Counted from the stretch's first letter, positions 34,951-43,919 are shown. The stretch: 64,000 bases of DNA from Mesoterricola silvestris (GCF_030295405.1 NZ_AP027080.1:1612001-1676000); one strand, 5' to 3'. The notes: a model not told the origin generated them from the letters alone. Made by a program: numbers and translations.

Positions 34951-37900
34951 ATGCGTCTGCGCCTCCTTCTCCTGGTCATGGGTCTCGTCCTGGATTGGGG
35001 ATGGGCAGCCTCGCCGCGCCCGGTTCCCCCCGGGCGGACCCCCTTCCAGGTCTACGGGCCCAAGGACGGGCTCACGAGCCTGAACGCCGTGGCCCTGGCG
35101 CAGGACCACGAAGGCTTCCTATGGGTCGGCACCCTGAGCGGACTCTACCAGTTCGACGGCGTGCGCTTCCGGTGCTTCGGCCTCCGGGAGGGGCTCCCCG
35201 CCGCGAGCATCGCCGCGCTCCTGGTGGGGCGCGACGGCACCCTGTGGGTGGGGACCCGCCGCAAGGGCCTGGCGCGCCGGAGCGGGGACGGCTTCGAATA
35301 CCTCGGCCCGGGCCAGGGCCTGCCCCGCACCGGCTTCAAGGGCATCGCCCAGGGCGGGGATGGCGGGATCTGGGTGGCCACCTCGGAGGGCCTGTTCCAC
35401 AGCCCCGACGGGCGGACCTTTGCGCCCGTGCCGTCCTGGCCCGGCGGACCCGCCCTCGCGGTCGCGGCCGCCGCGGAAAGCGGCCTGGTGTGGGCCAGCG
35501 GATGCCAGGAGATCCACGCCCTCTCCCTGGGCGGCCTCCGGGTCTCCTATGGGCGGGGGGCCGGCTTCAAGGCCACCGACCTCCTGGCCCTGGCCGTGGA
35601 CCGGTCGGGCAACCTTTGGGTGAGGACCACCCAGGCCCTTTCCTTCCTCTCCCCCCGGAGTTCCCGGTTCCGGAATCCCGCCTGGCCCCTTCCCCCGGCC
35701 CGGAACCCTTCCCTGCATGTGGGGCCTTCGGGCGAGGTCCTGGTGAATTCCGACGAAGGGATCCACCTCCTGCGGGGCGATGGCTCCCGGGGCGTCGAAC
35801 GCGTCATCAAGGCCGACTCCCCCTACTGTTCCCTCGTGGACCAGGAAGGCTCCACCTGGATCGGCAGCCGCCACCTTTCCCGCGCCCTGGGCGGGGGAAC
35901 CTTCGAGGTCTACGCGTCCAGGGACGGCCTCCCCTGCGACCTCATGTGGGGCATCCACCGCAGCGGGGACGGCGCCCTGTGGGTGGCCACCCAGAAAGGG
36001 GTGAGCCGGGCCACCGCCCGGGGGTGGGACCTGCTCCCCGGAACCCGGGGGAAGGACACCCGTTGCCTTTCCACCGGACCGGATGGGGCGTTGTGGATCG
36101 GGCAGCGGGAAGGTCCCCCCCTCCGCCTGGATCCGGCGACCCGGAAGCTGGAGGCCTTCGGGCCCGGCTCCGGCTTCCGGGGCAAGGGCGTCAATGACAT
36201 CCTCGCGGACCGGCGCGGCGGCCTCTGGCTCACCCAGCAGGAAGGTGGGCTCTGCCGGGCCTTCCGGTCGGGCCGCTCCTGGCGCTTCGAGGAGGTCCAG
36301 GTGCCCCGGGGAACCCCCAACGAGAACATGTTCGGGATCGTCCAGGATTCCGCCGGCCGGGTATGGGTGGCGGGGGAATATGGGCTGGCGGTGTTCGACG
36401 GCGCCGCCTGGCGGCGGTACACCCTGGCGGATGGCCTCCGGGACGATGCCCTGTACCAGCTCGCCGCATTGCCCGATGGGCGCATCGCGGTGGCCTACCG
36501 GGAAGCGCTGGGCGCCTCCCTCCTGCGGATCACGGGGGGCCGCCTGGAGGTGGACAGGCACCTGGACAAGGGCACGGGACTCGCCGGGGACCACGTGTAC
36601 CTGCTCGGCGTGGATTCCCGCGAGCGGCTGTGGCTGGGCACCGGGACCGGCGCCTCGGTGCTGGACGGGGACCATCTGGATTCCTTCACCACCGGCAACG
36701 GCCTTGCCGGCGACGATTGCGACGCGCTCTCCTTCCTGGGGGAAGCGGATGGATCCGTGTGGATCGGCAGCAACACGGGCCTGAGCCATTTCCGCACGCC
36801 CACCTCGGTTCCGGCGCTGCCCCCCCCGCGCAGCCTCATCCGGGAGCTGTTCGCCTCCGGCAATCCCGTGGCCTTCGACCCCTCCTCGCGGCTGACGCTG
36901 CCGAGGGACCAGAACACGCTGGATTTCCAGGTGTCGGCGCTGACCTTCCTGAACGCGGCCAACGCGGAGCACGAAGTGCGCCTCCTGGGCCTCGAGAAGG
37001 AATGGCAGCCCCTGCAGGGGCGGAGCGCCCGCTACCCGAGCCTGCCCCCCGGAGCCTATACCTTCATGGTGAGGAGCCGGCGCCCCTGGGGGGACTGGGG
37101 GCCCCCGGCGGCCCTGGTCTTCCAGGTGCTGCCCGCGTGGTGGGAGCGCCCGGGGGTGAGGGCCCTGGCGTGGGCCCTCGCGACGGGGCTGGTGGCCGGC
37201 GTCCTCGCCCTGCGCTTCCGGCTGCTCAAGCGCAGGAACGCGGCCCTCCAGGAGAAGGTGGACGAAGCCACCGCCGAGATCCGCAGCAAGGCCGAGACCC
37301 TGGAGCGGGCCAATCTCCGCCTGTCCCAGAGCAACGAGGACAAGACCCACATGCTGGGCATCGTCGCCCACGATCTCCGGAATCCCCTGCACACCATCCA
37401 GCTCCACGCCGAAATGCTGGCGGGCGAAACCGATGTGAAGGAGCTGGAGGAGGGGTCGGCCGCCATCCAGCGCATCTCCCTCCAGCTGCAGGAAATGATC
37501 CAGCATCTCCTGGACCTGTCCCACCTCGAGGCGGGGGGGATGGGGCTCCAGATGGAATGGGTCGAGCCTCTGCCCCTGGTGGAATCGGTGTTCCACATGT
37601 ACGCCCCGAAAGCGGCCGCCAAGGGCATCCGGTTCGAAATCGAGCCCGGGGCCGGGCTGCCGCCGCTCCGGGCCGACCCCTTCTACCTCCGGGAGGTCCT
37701 GGACAACCTGGTCTCCAACGCCGTCAAGTTCACCCCCCCCGGGCCTCCCGTGCGCAGGGTCCGGGCGGTCCTCGCACCGGGCGTGATCGAGATCCGGGAC
37801 GAGGGCCCCGGCTTCAACGACGAGGACCTGGGCAAGGTGTTCGGCCGCTATACACGGCTGTCCGCGCGGCCCACGGCAGGGGAAAGCAGCACCGGCCTGG

Positions 37901-38004
37901 GCCTGAGCATCGTGAAGGCGATCGTCGAGGCCATGGCGGGCGAAATCGAGCTGGAAAGCGCCCCGGGCCAGGGCTCCACCTTCCGCCTCCGCTGGAAGAT
38001 TTAA
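34951..38004 (+). CDS. beta-propeller sensor histidine kinase
   Basis: 1,017 residues. A signal peptide is followed by a periplasmic two-component-regulator propeller (about 35-620) with repeated units such as EGFLWVGTLSGLYQFDG, GTLWVGTRRKGL and RVWVAGEYGLAVFDG. Then come a Y_Y_Y domain (about 640-720), a transmembrane helix (about 738-755), a short coiled coil, HisKA (phospho-acceptor His near 806 in VAHDLRNPLH) and HATPase (DNLVSNAVKF near 918, DEGPGF, STGLGLSIVKAI). There is no fused receiver or AraC domain, unlike many hybrid propeller kinases; its receiver is the separate upstream gene. Propellers of this type often sense polysaccharides or oligomers; ligand here unknown. Confidence 0.93.
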   Translation: MRLRLLLLVMGLVLDWGWAASPRPVPPGRTPFQVYGPKDGLTSLNAVALAQDHEGFLWVGTLSGLYQFDGVRFRCFGLREGLPAASIAALLVGRDGTLWVGTRRKGLARRSGDGFEYLGPGQGLPRTGFKGIAQGGDGGIWVATSEGLFHSPDGRTFAPVPSWPGGPALAVAAAAESGLVWASGCQEIHALSLGGLRVSYGRGAGFKATDLLALAVDRSGNLWVRTTQALSFLSPRSSRFRNPAWPLPPARNPSLHVGPSGEVLVNSDEGIHLLRGDGSRGVERVIKADSPYCSLVDQEGSTWIGSRHLSRALGGGTFEVYASRDGLPCDLMWGIHRSGDGALWVATQKGVSRATARGWDLLPGTRGKDTRCLSTGPDGALWIGQREGPPLRLDPATRKLEAFGPGSGFRGKGVNDILADRRGGLWLTQQEGGLCRAFRSGRSWRFEEVQVPRGTPNENMFGIVQDSAGRVWVAGEYGLAVFDGAAWRRYTLADGLRDDALYQLAALPDGRIAVAYREALGASLLRITGGRLEVDRHLDKGTGLAGDHVYLLGVDSRERLWLGTGTGASVLDGDHLDSFTTGNGLAGDDCDALSFLGEADGSVWIGSNTGLSHFRTPTSVPALPPPRSLIRELFASGNPVAFDPSSRLTLPRDQNTLDFQVSALTFLNAANAEHEVRLLGLEKEWQPLQGRSARYPSLPPGAYTFMVRSRRPWGDWGPPAALVFQVLPAWWERPGVRALAWALATGLVAGVLALRFRLLKRRNAALQEKVDEATAEIRSKAETLERANLRLSQSNEDKTHMLGIVAHDLRNPLHTIQLHAEMLAGETDVKELEEGSAAIQRISLQLQEMIQHLLDLSHLEAGGMGLQMEWVEPLPLVESVFHMYAPKAAAKGIRFEIEPGAGLPPLRADPFYLREVLDNLVSNAVKFTPPGPPVRRVRAVLAPGVIEIRDEGPGFNDEDLGKVFGRYTRLSARPTAGESSTGLGLSIVKAIVEAMAGEIELESAPGQGSTFRLRWKI

Positions 38005-38023
38005 TCCAAATTAATTCCACCGG
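37998..38023. promoter_or_regulatory. AT-rich motif upstream of dsbD, similar to 34134-34158
   Basis: GATTTAATCCAAATTAATTC followed by CACCGG overlaps the stop codon of the kinase gene, 90 bases before the dsbD ATG. It resembles the site before the response-regulator gene (about 20 of 25 positions with one gap), at nearly the same distance from its start codon. Confidence 0.35.
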
Positions 38024-38113
38024 CCCCTACCTTGGTTGAAGATCCTCCACCCGACTCTTCCCATCGAGGGCAAGCCCTGGGGCCTCCCCCCCACGGAACC
38101 CGCCGGAGAACCC

Positions 38114-39838
38114 ATGCGCCCGCTGAAAGCCCTGTTCCTGATGCTCCTCGTCCAGGCCGCGGCCCTGGCGCAGCCCGCGGACTTCGATCCGGAAAAGAGC
38201 GTGGCGGTGGGGCTCGCCAAGGGCGTGGTCACGGTGACCGCCCCTCCGGGCTCCCACCTGAAGCAGAGCTTCATGCAGGTGGAACTGCAATCCAAGGGGG
38301 GCCGGATCCACCTGGGCCGCATGACCCCTCCCGACGGGAAGGACGATCTGGGGGAAGCCATCTGGCACGGGTCCGTGAGGATTCCCATCACCGGCGAGGG
38401 GCTGAAGGGGCCCGTGGCCCTGGCGGTCACCTACCAGCCCTGTCTCGAGGGGGAAGGCGGCGCCTGTTACCCGCCCACCACCCGGACGCTCCTCGTGAAG
38501 GCCTCCGATATTCCGGAATCCCCGGCCGCCGCGGCGGCAACGGAATCCGCGGCGGCCCCGGAACCCCCCCGGGCCGTGGCCGCGCCGAAGGTCGAGGCGG
38601 TCCCCGGGGCGGCGGTTCCCCGGGAGCCCTCCGGCCCGGGCCTTCCCTGGACCCTGATGCTGGTGTTCCTGGCCGGCATGGGCGCGAGCCTCACGCCCTG
38701 CGTCTATCCGATGATCCCCATCACCCTGGCCATCATCGGCGCCAAGGGCGGGGGCAGGGCCCGCGGCCTCGCCCTTTCCGCCATGCTGGTGCTGGGCATG
38801 GGCCTCACCTACTCGGTGCTGGGCGTCCTCGCCGCCCGGAGCGGGGCGGCCTTCGGCGCCTTCGCCCAGAAACCCGCCTTCCTGATCCCCGTGTCGGTCC
38901 TGTTCACGGCCTTCGCCCTGTCGCTTTTCGGCGCCTTCGAGATCGCCCTTCCGCAGAGCCTTGCCGGCCGGCTCCAGGGGGGCGGCGCCCGGAAGGGCTT
39001 CGGCGGGGCCTTCGTCATGGGCATGGTGCTGGGACCCCTCTCGGCGCCCTGCGTGGGGCCGATCGTGGGCGCCGTGCTGGTGGCGATCGCCCAGAAGGGG
39101 GATGTACTCCTGGGCGGGCTGCAGCTGTTCGTCTTCGCCCTGGGCATGGGGGTGCTCTTCCTGGTGGTGGGCACCTTCGCCGCGGGCCTGCCCCGGAGCG
39201 GCGAGTGGCTGACCCGCTTCAAGCGCGTCATGGGGTTGGTGGTGCTGGCCTTCGCGGCCTGGAACCTCCGGCTCCTGGTGCCCGGGTGGGCGAACCTGGC
39301 GGCGGGGAGCCTGGTGACCCTGGTCGGCGCGGCGACCCTGGGCGCGTTCGAGCCCGCCGGCGGGTTCCTCGCCCAGGTGCGCAAGGCCCTGGCGCTGCTT
39401 CTGCTGGCCTGCGGCCTGCTGCTGGGCCTGCGGTCCCTGGAGGCGGCCCTCCAGGTGGACCTGCTGCCCCGGAGCTCCGCCGCCCCGCCGGTCCAGGATG
39501 CGCACGCCGGCTGGATGGTGCAGGACTACGAAGGCGCGCTCCGCAAGGCCAAGGCGGAAGGGAAGCTGGTGCTGGTGGACATCTACGCCGAGTGGTGCGC
39601 CCAGTGCAAGGAACTGGACGAGGAAACCTGGCCGGACCCGGCGGTGAAGGGCTGGATCGCCCGCAATGCGGTTGCCGTCCGTCTGGACACCGACGGCAAG
39701 CGGAAGGATCTCGCGTCCGCCCTCCGGGTCCAGAGCTACCCCACCGTGATCCTCATGGACGGGGAGGGAAGGGAAGTGCGCAGGCTCCTGGGTTTCCACA
39801 AACCGGAAGGAATGCTCGGCTTCCTGAACAGGGGCTGA
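38114..39838 (+). CDS. dsbD: thiol:disulfide interchange protein DsbD
   Basis: 574 residues. After a signal peptide comes the periplasmic alpha domain with its Cys pair (PCLEGEGGACYPPTT near 120-133). An Ala/Pro linker follows, then a CcdA-like membrane domain of about eight helices with redox Cys in TPCVYPMIP and SAPCVGPIV, and a C-terminal thioredoxin-like gamma domain with AEWCAQCKELDEETW. It carries electrons from cytoplasmic thioredoxin to periplasmic partners. ATG at 38114 has GGAG six bases upstream and begins a good signal peptide. The next gene is a secreted thioredoxin-like protein, a likely client. Confidence 0.92.
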   Translation: MRPLKALFLMLLVQAAALAQPADFDPEKSVAVGLAKGVVTVTAPPGSHLKQSFMQVELQSKGGRIHLGRMTPPDGKDDLGEAIWHGSVRIPITGEGLKGPVALAVTYQPCLEGEGGACYPPTTRTLLVKASDIPESPAAAAATESAAAPEPPRAVAAPKVEAVPGAAVPREPSGPGLPWTLMLVFLAGMGASLTPCVYPMIPITLAIIGAKGGGRARGLALSAMLVLGMGLTYSVLGVLAARSGAAFGAFAQKPAFLIPVSVLFTAFALSLFGAFEIALPQSLAGRLQGGGARKGFGGAFVMGMVLGPLSAPCVGPIVGAVLVAIAQKGDVLLGGLQLFVFALGMGVLFLVVGTFAAGLPRSGEWLTRFKRVMGLVVLAFAAWNLRLLVPGWANLAAGSLVTLVGAATLGAFEPAGGFLAQVRKALALLLLACGLLLGLRSLEAALQVDLLPRSSAAPPVQDAHAGWMVQDYEGALRKAKAEGKLVLVDIYAEWCAQCKELDEETWPDPAVKGWIARNAVAVRLDTDGKRKDLASALRVQSYPTVILMDGEGREVRRLLGFHKPEGMLGFLNRG

Positions 39839-39914
39839 ACCCATCGCGATTCCCGGTCCCGTGGAATCATGAACAACCTAGGAATCCATCCCGCCCTTTC
39901 CCAAAGGAGGCACC

Positions 39915-40385
39915 ATGATCAACGTTTCCGTTCCGACCTGCCTGCTGCTGCTCCCTTGCTTGGCCGCAAGCGCCAATCCCCCTGCCAGCGGGCTCGCCTG
40001 GGGTACGGACCTGGACGCCGGAAAGGCCCTCGCCGCCAAGGAGAAGAAGGACGTGGTGGTCTACTTCACCGGTTCCGCCTGGTGCCCCTTCTGCAAGGTC
40101 CTCCACGCGGAGCTCCTGCCTTCCCGGGCCTTCGCTGATTTCGCGAAGGACAAGGTGCTGGTGATGCTCGACTATCCGCCGATGTCCGGGCGTTCCGAGG
40201 AGAAGATCAAGGCCCAGCCCGGCCTCGCCCGGCTCATGCGGATCAAGGAGCAGTTCGGGGTCAAGCTTTTCCCCACGATGCTGGTCCTGGGCCCGGACGG
40301 GAAGGAGAAGGCCCGAAAGAGCGGCTACCCCAAGGGCAAAGCCCCGGAAGCCTACCTGGCGGAGCTGATGGCGCCGAAATCCTGA
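39915..40385 (+). CDS. periplasmic thioredoxin-like protein (WCPFC)
   Basis: 156 residues: signal peptide (CLLLLPCLAASA), then a thioredoxin fold with active site GSAWCPFCKVLHAELL and cis-Pro region FGVKLFPTMLVLGPDG. An insertion between the active site and the cis-Pro (DYPPMSGRSEEKIKAQPG) is typical of DUF255/Thioredoxin_7-like proteins. Strong AAAGGAGG ribosome site. Probably reduced by the DsbD encoded 76 bases upstream. Substrate unknown. Confidence 0.85.
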   Translation: MINVSVPTCLLLLPCLAASANPPASGLAWGTDLDAGKALAAKEKKDVVVYFTGSAWCPFCKVLHAELLPSRAFADFAKDKVLVMLDYPPMSGRSEEKIKAQPGLARLMRIKEQFGVKLFPTMLVLGPDGKEKARKSGYPKGKAPEAYLAELMAPKS

Positions 40386-40526
40386 TGGTCCCGGTTGAGC
40401 GGGTCCCCGTTCATCCCATCGATCGGCGTTCATCCCGGTTTCCGCAGGGCTGACCCAGAGGTGGGTCGGAGCGCAAGTTCCTTTCGGCTGGCCATGACCG
40501 TCCTGGGGAAGCCGGAAACCGAGATC

Positions 40527-40568
40527 AAAATTTAGTTTCGATAATTTCCGAATTGTATATGATTGTCA
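40527..40568 (+). promoter_or_regulatory. AT-rich promoter/operator region of the first arsR operon
   Basis: An AT-rich stretch in GC-rich surroundings contains the imperfect dyad TTCGATAATTTCCGAA (40538-40553) and a TATATG-like -10 candidate, 45-85 bases before the ArsR gene. Position and composition suggest the self-regulated operator, but the dyad is weak. Confidence 0.35.
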
Positions 40569-40612
40569 TGACGGTCCCTGGCCCTCAGGGCTGCTTGGAA
40601 AGGACGCGGGGC

Positions 40613-40996
40613 ATGACGGACGATCTCAGATCGCTGGTGGAACGGCTGAAGGCGGTCTCGCATCCCTTGCGGATGCGGGTGCTCGGGTTGCTGGGGTCAG
40701 GCGAACTCTGCGTGTGCCAGGTGGCGGAGGCGCTGTCCGTACCCGCCTCCTCGGTGTCGGAGGCCCTGCGGGAGTTGCGCCGGGCGGGGTTCGTGGCGGA
40801 GCGCAAGGAGGGGCGATGGGTTTTCGTGTCGCTTCCGAACCCTCCAACGCTCCTGCTGGCCAGTCTTTTGGTTGAAGTAGAGGCGCTCCCCGAAATCAGC
40901 CGGGATCGCGCCCGGATCGCCGAAGTCAAGGGAATGCCGGTCCAGGAAGTCTGCCGGAAACACCTTTCTGCGGCCGCGGAGGCCTCCCATGGCTGA
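40613..40996 (+). CDS. ArsR-family metalloregulator 1
   Basis: 127 residues, winged helix. ELCVCQVAEAL (Cys33, Cys35) is the ELCVC metal-binding motif of the alpha-3 helix in arsenic/antimony-sensing ArsR repressors; VPASSVSEALRELRRAGF is the recognition region. The ATG at 40613 gives the usual family length and has AAGGA upstream; in-frame ATGs at 40568 and earlier lie in the presumed operator. Its 3' end overlaps the permease gene by 8 bases. Likely represses the seven-gene operon 40613-44300 in the absence of As(III) or a similar thiophilic metal. Confidence 0.88.
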   Translation: MTDDLRSLVERLKAVSHPLRMRVLGLLGSGELCVCQVAEALSVPASSVSEALRELRRAGFVAERKEGRWVFVSLPNPPTLLLASLLVEVEALPEISRDRARIAEVKGMPVQEVCRKHLSAAAEASHG

Positions 40997-42062
40997 GGTC
41001 CGGTGCTGCGAAAACCCCGTGCCCGCCCCCGGGAGGGCCGGATGGTTCCGCCGGGGGGGCTGGTTGTTCCTCGCCCTCCCCCTCTGGGCCCTGGCCTACA
41101 GCGTCATCCAGCGCCTGGCGGGATGGGTCGCCTTCCACCTGTTTGGCCTGGCACCCGGATCGCACCTGGGGGAGGCGGTGGCCTTTTTCCTTTACGATGT
41201 GCCCAAGGTACTGCTCCTCCTCGCCCTCATCGTTTTCGTCGTCACCTTCCTCCAGACCTTCGTGAGCCCGTCCCGGGTGCGGGACGCGCTTTCCAGACGG
41301 AACGCGGGCCTGGGCAACGCCATGGCCTCGCTGTTCGGCATCGTCACACCCTTCTGCTCCTGCTCGGCGGTGCCGCTCTTCATCGGCTTCCTGCGGGCGG
41401 GGGTCCCGCTGGGGGTGACCTTCAGCTTCCTGGTGGCCGCCCCCATGGTCAACGAGGTGGCCCTCGGAATGCTGTTCGCCATGTTCGGGTGGAAGATCGC
41501 CCTCCTCTATGCGGGGACCGGCGTGGCTATCGCCTTTTCCGCAGGGCTGATCCTGGGGCGGCTGCGAATGGAGCGCCACCTCGAGGGGTGGGTCCAGGAC
41601 GCCCTGGGCGCCCCGGCTCTGGGTGAGTCTGGGGAGGAACGCCTCACCCTCTCCAGCCGGATCGATCAGGCCGTCCAGGGGGTGCGGGACATCGTGGGGA
41701 AGGTCTGGCCTTACATCCTGGCGGGCATCAGCGTGGGCGCCTTCATCCATGGGTTCGTGCCCGAGGCCTTCATGGCTGGTTTGCTGGGCAAACAGGCCTG
41801 GTACAGCGTGCCCCTGGCCGTGCTGATCGGCGTGCCCCTGTATTCCAACGCCGCAGGTGTGATGCCCATCGTGGAAGCCCTCCTGGGCAAGGGGGCGGCC
41901 TTGGGTTCCACCCTGGCCTTCATGATGGCCGTCATCGGCCTCTCCCTGCCGGAAATCGTGATCCTGCGCCGGGTGATGCGCCCGCGCCTGATCGGCGCGT
42001 TCGTGGCGGTGGTGGCCCTGGGCATCGTCCTGGTGGGTTATCTCTTCAACGCCATTCTTTAA
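40989..42062 (+). CDS. permease of the ArsP/SO_0444 (DUF318) family
   Basis: 357 residues with about eight to ten membrane helices. TPFCSCSAVPLFIGFLRAG near residue 119-137 is the conserved Cys-rich motif of this permease family, whose known members export trivalent organoarsenicals (ArsP) or are proposed Cu/Zn exporters (SO_0444). GVPLYSNAAGVMPIVEAL repeats the pattern in the second half. An N-terminal CCENP segment and a central cytoplasmic loop are also present. The substrate is inferred from the ArsR gene before it and the ArsM gene nearby; methylarsenite or another soft metal are both possible. Confidence 0.82.
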   Translation: MAEVRCCENPVPAPGRAGWFRRGGWLFLALPLWALAYSVIQRLAGWVAFHLFGLAPGSHLGEAVAFFLYDVPKVLLLLALIVFVVTFLQTFVSPSRVRDALSRRNAGLGNAMASLFGIVTPFCSCSAVPLFIGFLRAGVPLGVTFSFLVAAPMVNEVALGMLFAMFGWKIALLYAGTGVAIAFSAGLILGRLRMERHLEGWVQDALGAPALGESGEERLTLSSRIDQAVQGVRDIVGKVWPYILAGISVGAFIHGFVPEAFMAGLLGKQAWYSVPLAVLIGVPLYSNAAGVMPIVEALLGKGAALGSTLAFMMAVIGLSLPEIVILRRVMRPRLIGAFVAVVALGIVLVGYLFNAIL

Positions 42063-42072
42063 GGAGTCCGAC

Positions 42073-42306
42073 ATGCTCATCGAGGTCTTCGGTCCCGGGT
42101 GCGCCAAATGCGAAACCCTGGTCAAGCACGCCAAGGCCGCCGTGGAACAGGCTGGCGGCGATCACCAGGTGGTCAAGGTTTCCGACTACGCGGTCATGGC
42201 CGCCCGGGGAATCCTCAGCACCCCGGCCCTGGCCCTCGACGGCCAGCTCAAGTTCCAGGGCAAGGTGGCCACCTCGGCGGAGATCCTTGGCCTGCTCCAG
42301 GGCTGA
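42073..42306 (+). CDS. small thioredoxin-fold protein (redox-active disulfide protein 2 type)
   Basis: 77 residues. FGPGCAKCETLVKHAKAAVE carries a CxxC active site and STPALALDGQLKFQGKV the cis-Pro region. No signal peptide, so it acts in the cytoplasm. This mini-thioredoxin type is often encoded beside SO_0444/ArsP-like permeases and is thought to hand electrons or metal to them. It follows the permease by 10 bases with GGAG in the gap. Confidence 0.88.
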   Translation: MLIEVFGPGCAKCETLVKHAKAAVEQAGGDHQVVKVSDYAVMAARGILSTPALALDGQLKFQGKVATSAEILGLLQG

Positions 42307-42352
42307 ACCGCATCCCTATCGTTCACATCATTCCATCCCCAAAGGAGATCCC

Positions 42353-42733
42353 ATGTCCCTCCCGCGCATTGGCGCCCTTGTTCTGGCCGCCTCCGCGGCC
42401 CTCGCCGCCCAGGTGCCCGCCCTGGATCCGGCCGGCCTCACCCAGATCCTGAAGTCGGGTACCTGGGCGGTTATCGAATTCGGCGGCCCCTCCTGCGTTC
42501 CCTGTAAGAAGATGCAGCCCATCCTGGCGGAACTTCAGCAGCAGTTCGGGAACCGGGCCCAGGTGCGCAATTTCTACGTGACGGAGCATCCCAAGGAGGC
42601 CAGGGAGCACAAGGTCATGGCCATGCCCACCCAGGTGGTCTTTGACCCCTCGGGCAAGGAAGTGGCTCGGCACGTCGGGTTTTGGGAAAAGGGGGATTTC
42701 GCGGCCGCGCTCGCCAAAGCCGGCCTGAAATGA
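42353..42733 (+). CDS. exported thioredoxin-like protein
   Basis: 126 residues: signal peptide (GALVLAASAALAAQ) then a thioredoxin fold with GGPSCVPCKKMQPILAEL active site and AMPTQVVFDPSG cis-Pro region. The CVPC dipeptide differs from the CGPC of housekeeping thioredoxin. ATG at 42353 has AAAGGAG. Its stop overlaps the start of the CcdA-like gene (ATGA), so the two are made together; the CcdA-like protein probably re-reduces it. Confidence 0.87.
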   Translation: MSLPRIGALVLAASAALAAQVPALDPAGLTQILKSGTWAVIEFGGPSCVPCKKMQPILAELQQQFGNRAQVRNFYVTEHPKEAREHKVMAMPTQVVFDPSGKEVARHVGFWEKGDFAAALAKAGLK

Positions 42734-43443
42734 CGGCGGGTCTCATCGAACGCCTGGCCGACGCAGTCGCCCAGGCCCCGGCCTACCAGCAGCTCGGGCT
42801 GGTCTTCCTGGGCGGTCTCCTTACCTCCGCCAATCCATGCGTCCTCGTGGCCGCGCCGCTGGTGGTCGGCTTCGCGGGAGGCACCGAGGAGGGACGCCAC
42901 CATCCCATGGTGCTCTCGGGGGTCTTCGTGATGGGCCTTGCCGCCGCCTTCACCGCCCTGGGCCTGATCGCCGCCCTCACGGGGTCCCTCCTGGGTGACA
43001 TCGGCTGGGGCTGGAAGGCCCTGGCGGGATTGGTGCTCCTGGCGGTGGGTCTCCATCTCCTGGGGCTCTATGCCCTTCCGACGGTTTCACACGGGTATCT
43101 GAAACGCTTTCAGGGCGCTGGTCTCCTGGGCGCCTTCGCCCTGGGCGCCCTCACCGGAACCCTCTCCGCGCCCTGCGCCACGCCAGCACTTGCGACCGTG
43201 CTCACCATCGTGGCCTTTCAGAAGAAGATCCTGTGGGGCGGCGTGCTGCTGTTCGCCTATGCCTTGGGGCATGTGCTGCTGTTGTTCCTGGCCGGGGCCT
43301 CGTCGGGTTGGGCGAGCCGGTATGCCCAGAGCCGGCTTTCGCTCGCGTTGGGGCGGGTGCTCCCGAAGGCCATGGGCCTGCTGCTTACCGGTTGCGCCCT
43401 CTGGGTCTTCTGGCTGGCCTGGCAGGCCAGGCAGGCGGCCTGA
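42730..43443 (+). CDS. CcdA/DsbD-like transmembrane electron carrier
   Basis: 237 residues with six helices. The paired redox Cys lie in SANPCVLVAAPL and LSAPCATPALAT, the two positions expected in CcdA. It would pass electrons across the inner membrane to the exported thioredoxin encoded just upstream (4-base overlap). There is no periplasmic or thioredoxin domain, unlike the DsbD at 38114. No cytochrome c assembly gene is adjacent, so a role tied to this metal operon is more likely than cytochrome maturation. Confidence 0.85.
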   Translation: MTAGLIERLADAVAQAPAYQQLGLVFLGGLLTSANPCVLVAAPLVVGFAGGTEEGRHHPMVLSGVFVMGLAAAFTALGLIAALTGSLLGDIGWGWKALAGLVLLAVGLHLLGLYALPTVSHGYLKRFQGAGLLGAFALGALTGTLSAPCATPALATVLTIVAFQKKILWGGVLLFAYALGHVLLLFLAGASSGWASRYAQSRLSLALGRVLPKAMGLLLTGCALWVFWLAWQARQAA

Positions 43444-43444
43444 A

Positions 43445-43915
43445 ATGCCCGGCAGCGCGTGGTGCCTGTTAGGGATTCTGGTGGCCTCAGTCGCGTGGGG
43501 CCAGGCGGGTGTTCCGGCCGGCGCTTGGCGGGTGGAACCCAGCCCCCGGAACCCCTTTCCCGAACTGGATGCCCAGCAGGCCTACGCCACCTTCCGCGGA
43601 GGGGCGCGTTTCGTGGACGCCAGGCTGCCGGAGGATTTCGTCTACGGCCATATCCCCGGCGCCCTGAACCTGCCTCTGCGGGTCACGGACTTCGAAGCAC
43701 GCCTGAAGGCCCTTCTGGCCAGCCCCCAGGGGACCCTGGCGGGCCCCGTGGTGGTCTATTGCAGCGGCTGCTGCAGCACCGATTCCCTGTTCCTGGCCCA
43801 GCGGCTGCTGGAAGCGGGCTTCTCCCAGGTCCAGGTCTTCAAGGACGGCTATCCTGGCTGGGCCCGCGCGGGGTACCCCCGCGCCATGGGCCAGCCCTTT
43901 ACCAACCCGAGGTGA
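43445..43915 (+). CDS. exported rhodanese-like protein
   Basis: 156 residues: signal peptide (CLLGILVASVAWGQ) and one rhodanese domain (ARFVDARLPEDFVYGHIPGA; VVVYCSGCCSTDSLFLA; VFKDGYPGWARAGYP). The catalytic Cys position is kept in YCSGCCS, followed by two extra Cys that could bind metal. The ATG follows the CcdA gene stop by one base. Possible roles are periplasmic sulfur transfer or thiol handling for the permease substrate. Confidence 0.82.
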   Translation: MPGSAWCLLGILVASVAWGQAGVPAGAWRVEPSPRNPFPELDAQQAYATFRGGARFVDARLPEDFVYGHIPGALNLPLRVTDFEARLKALLASPQGTLAGPVVVYCSGCCSTDSLFLAQRLLEAGFSQVQVFKDGYPGWARAGYPRAMGQPFTNPR

Positions 43916-43919
43916 CGTG

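Noticed and set aside
35040-36850. Possible DNA repeats in the sensor kinase
   Set aside because: The recurring WVGT-like units are beta-propeller blades of the protein, not DNA repeats.
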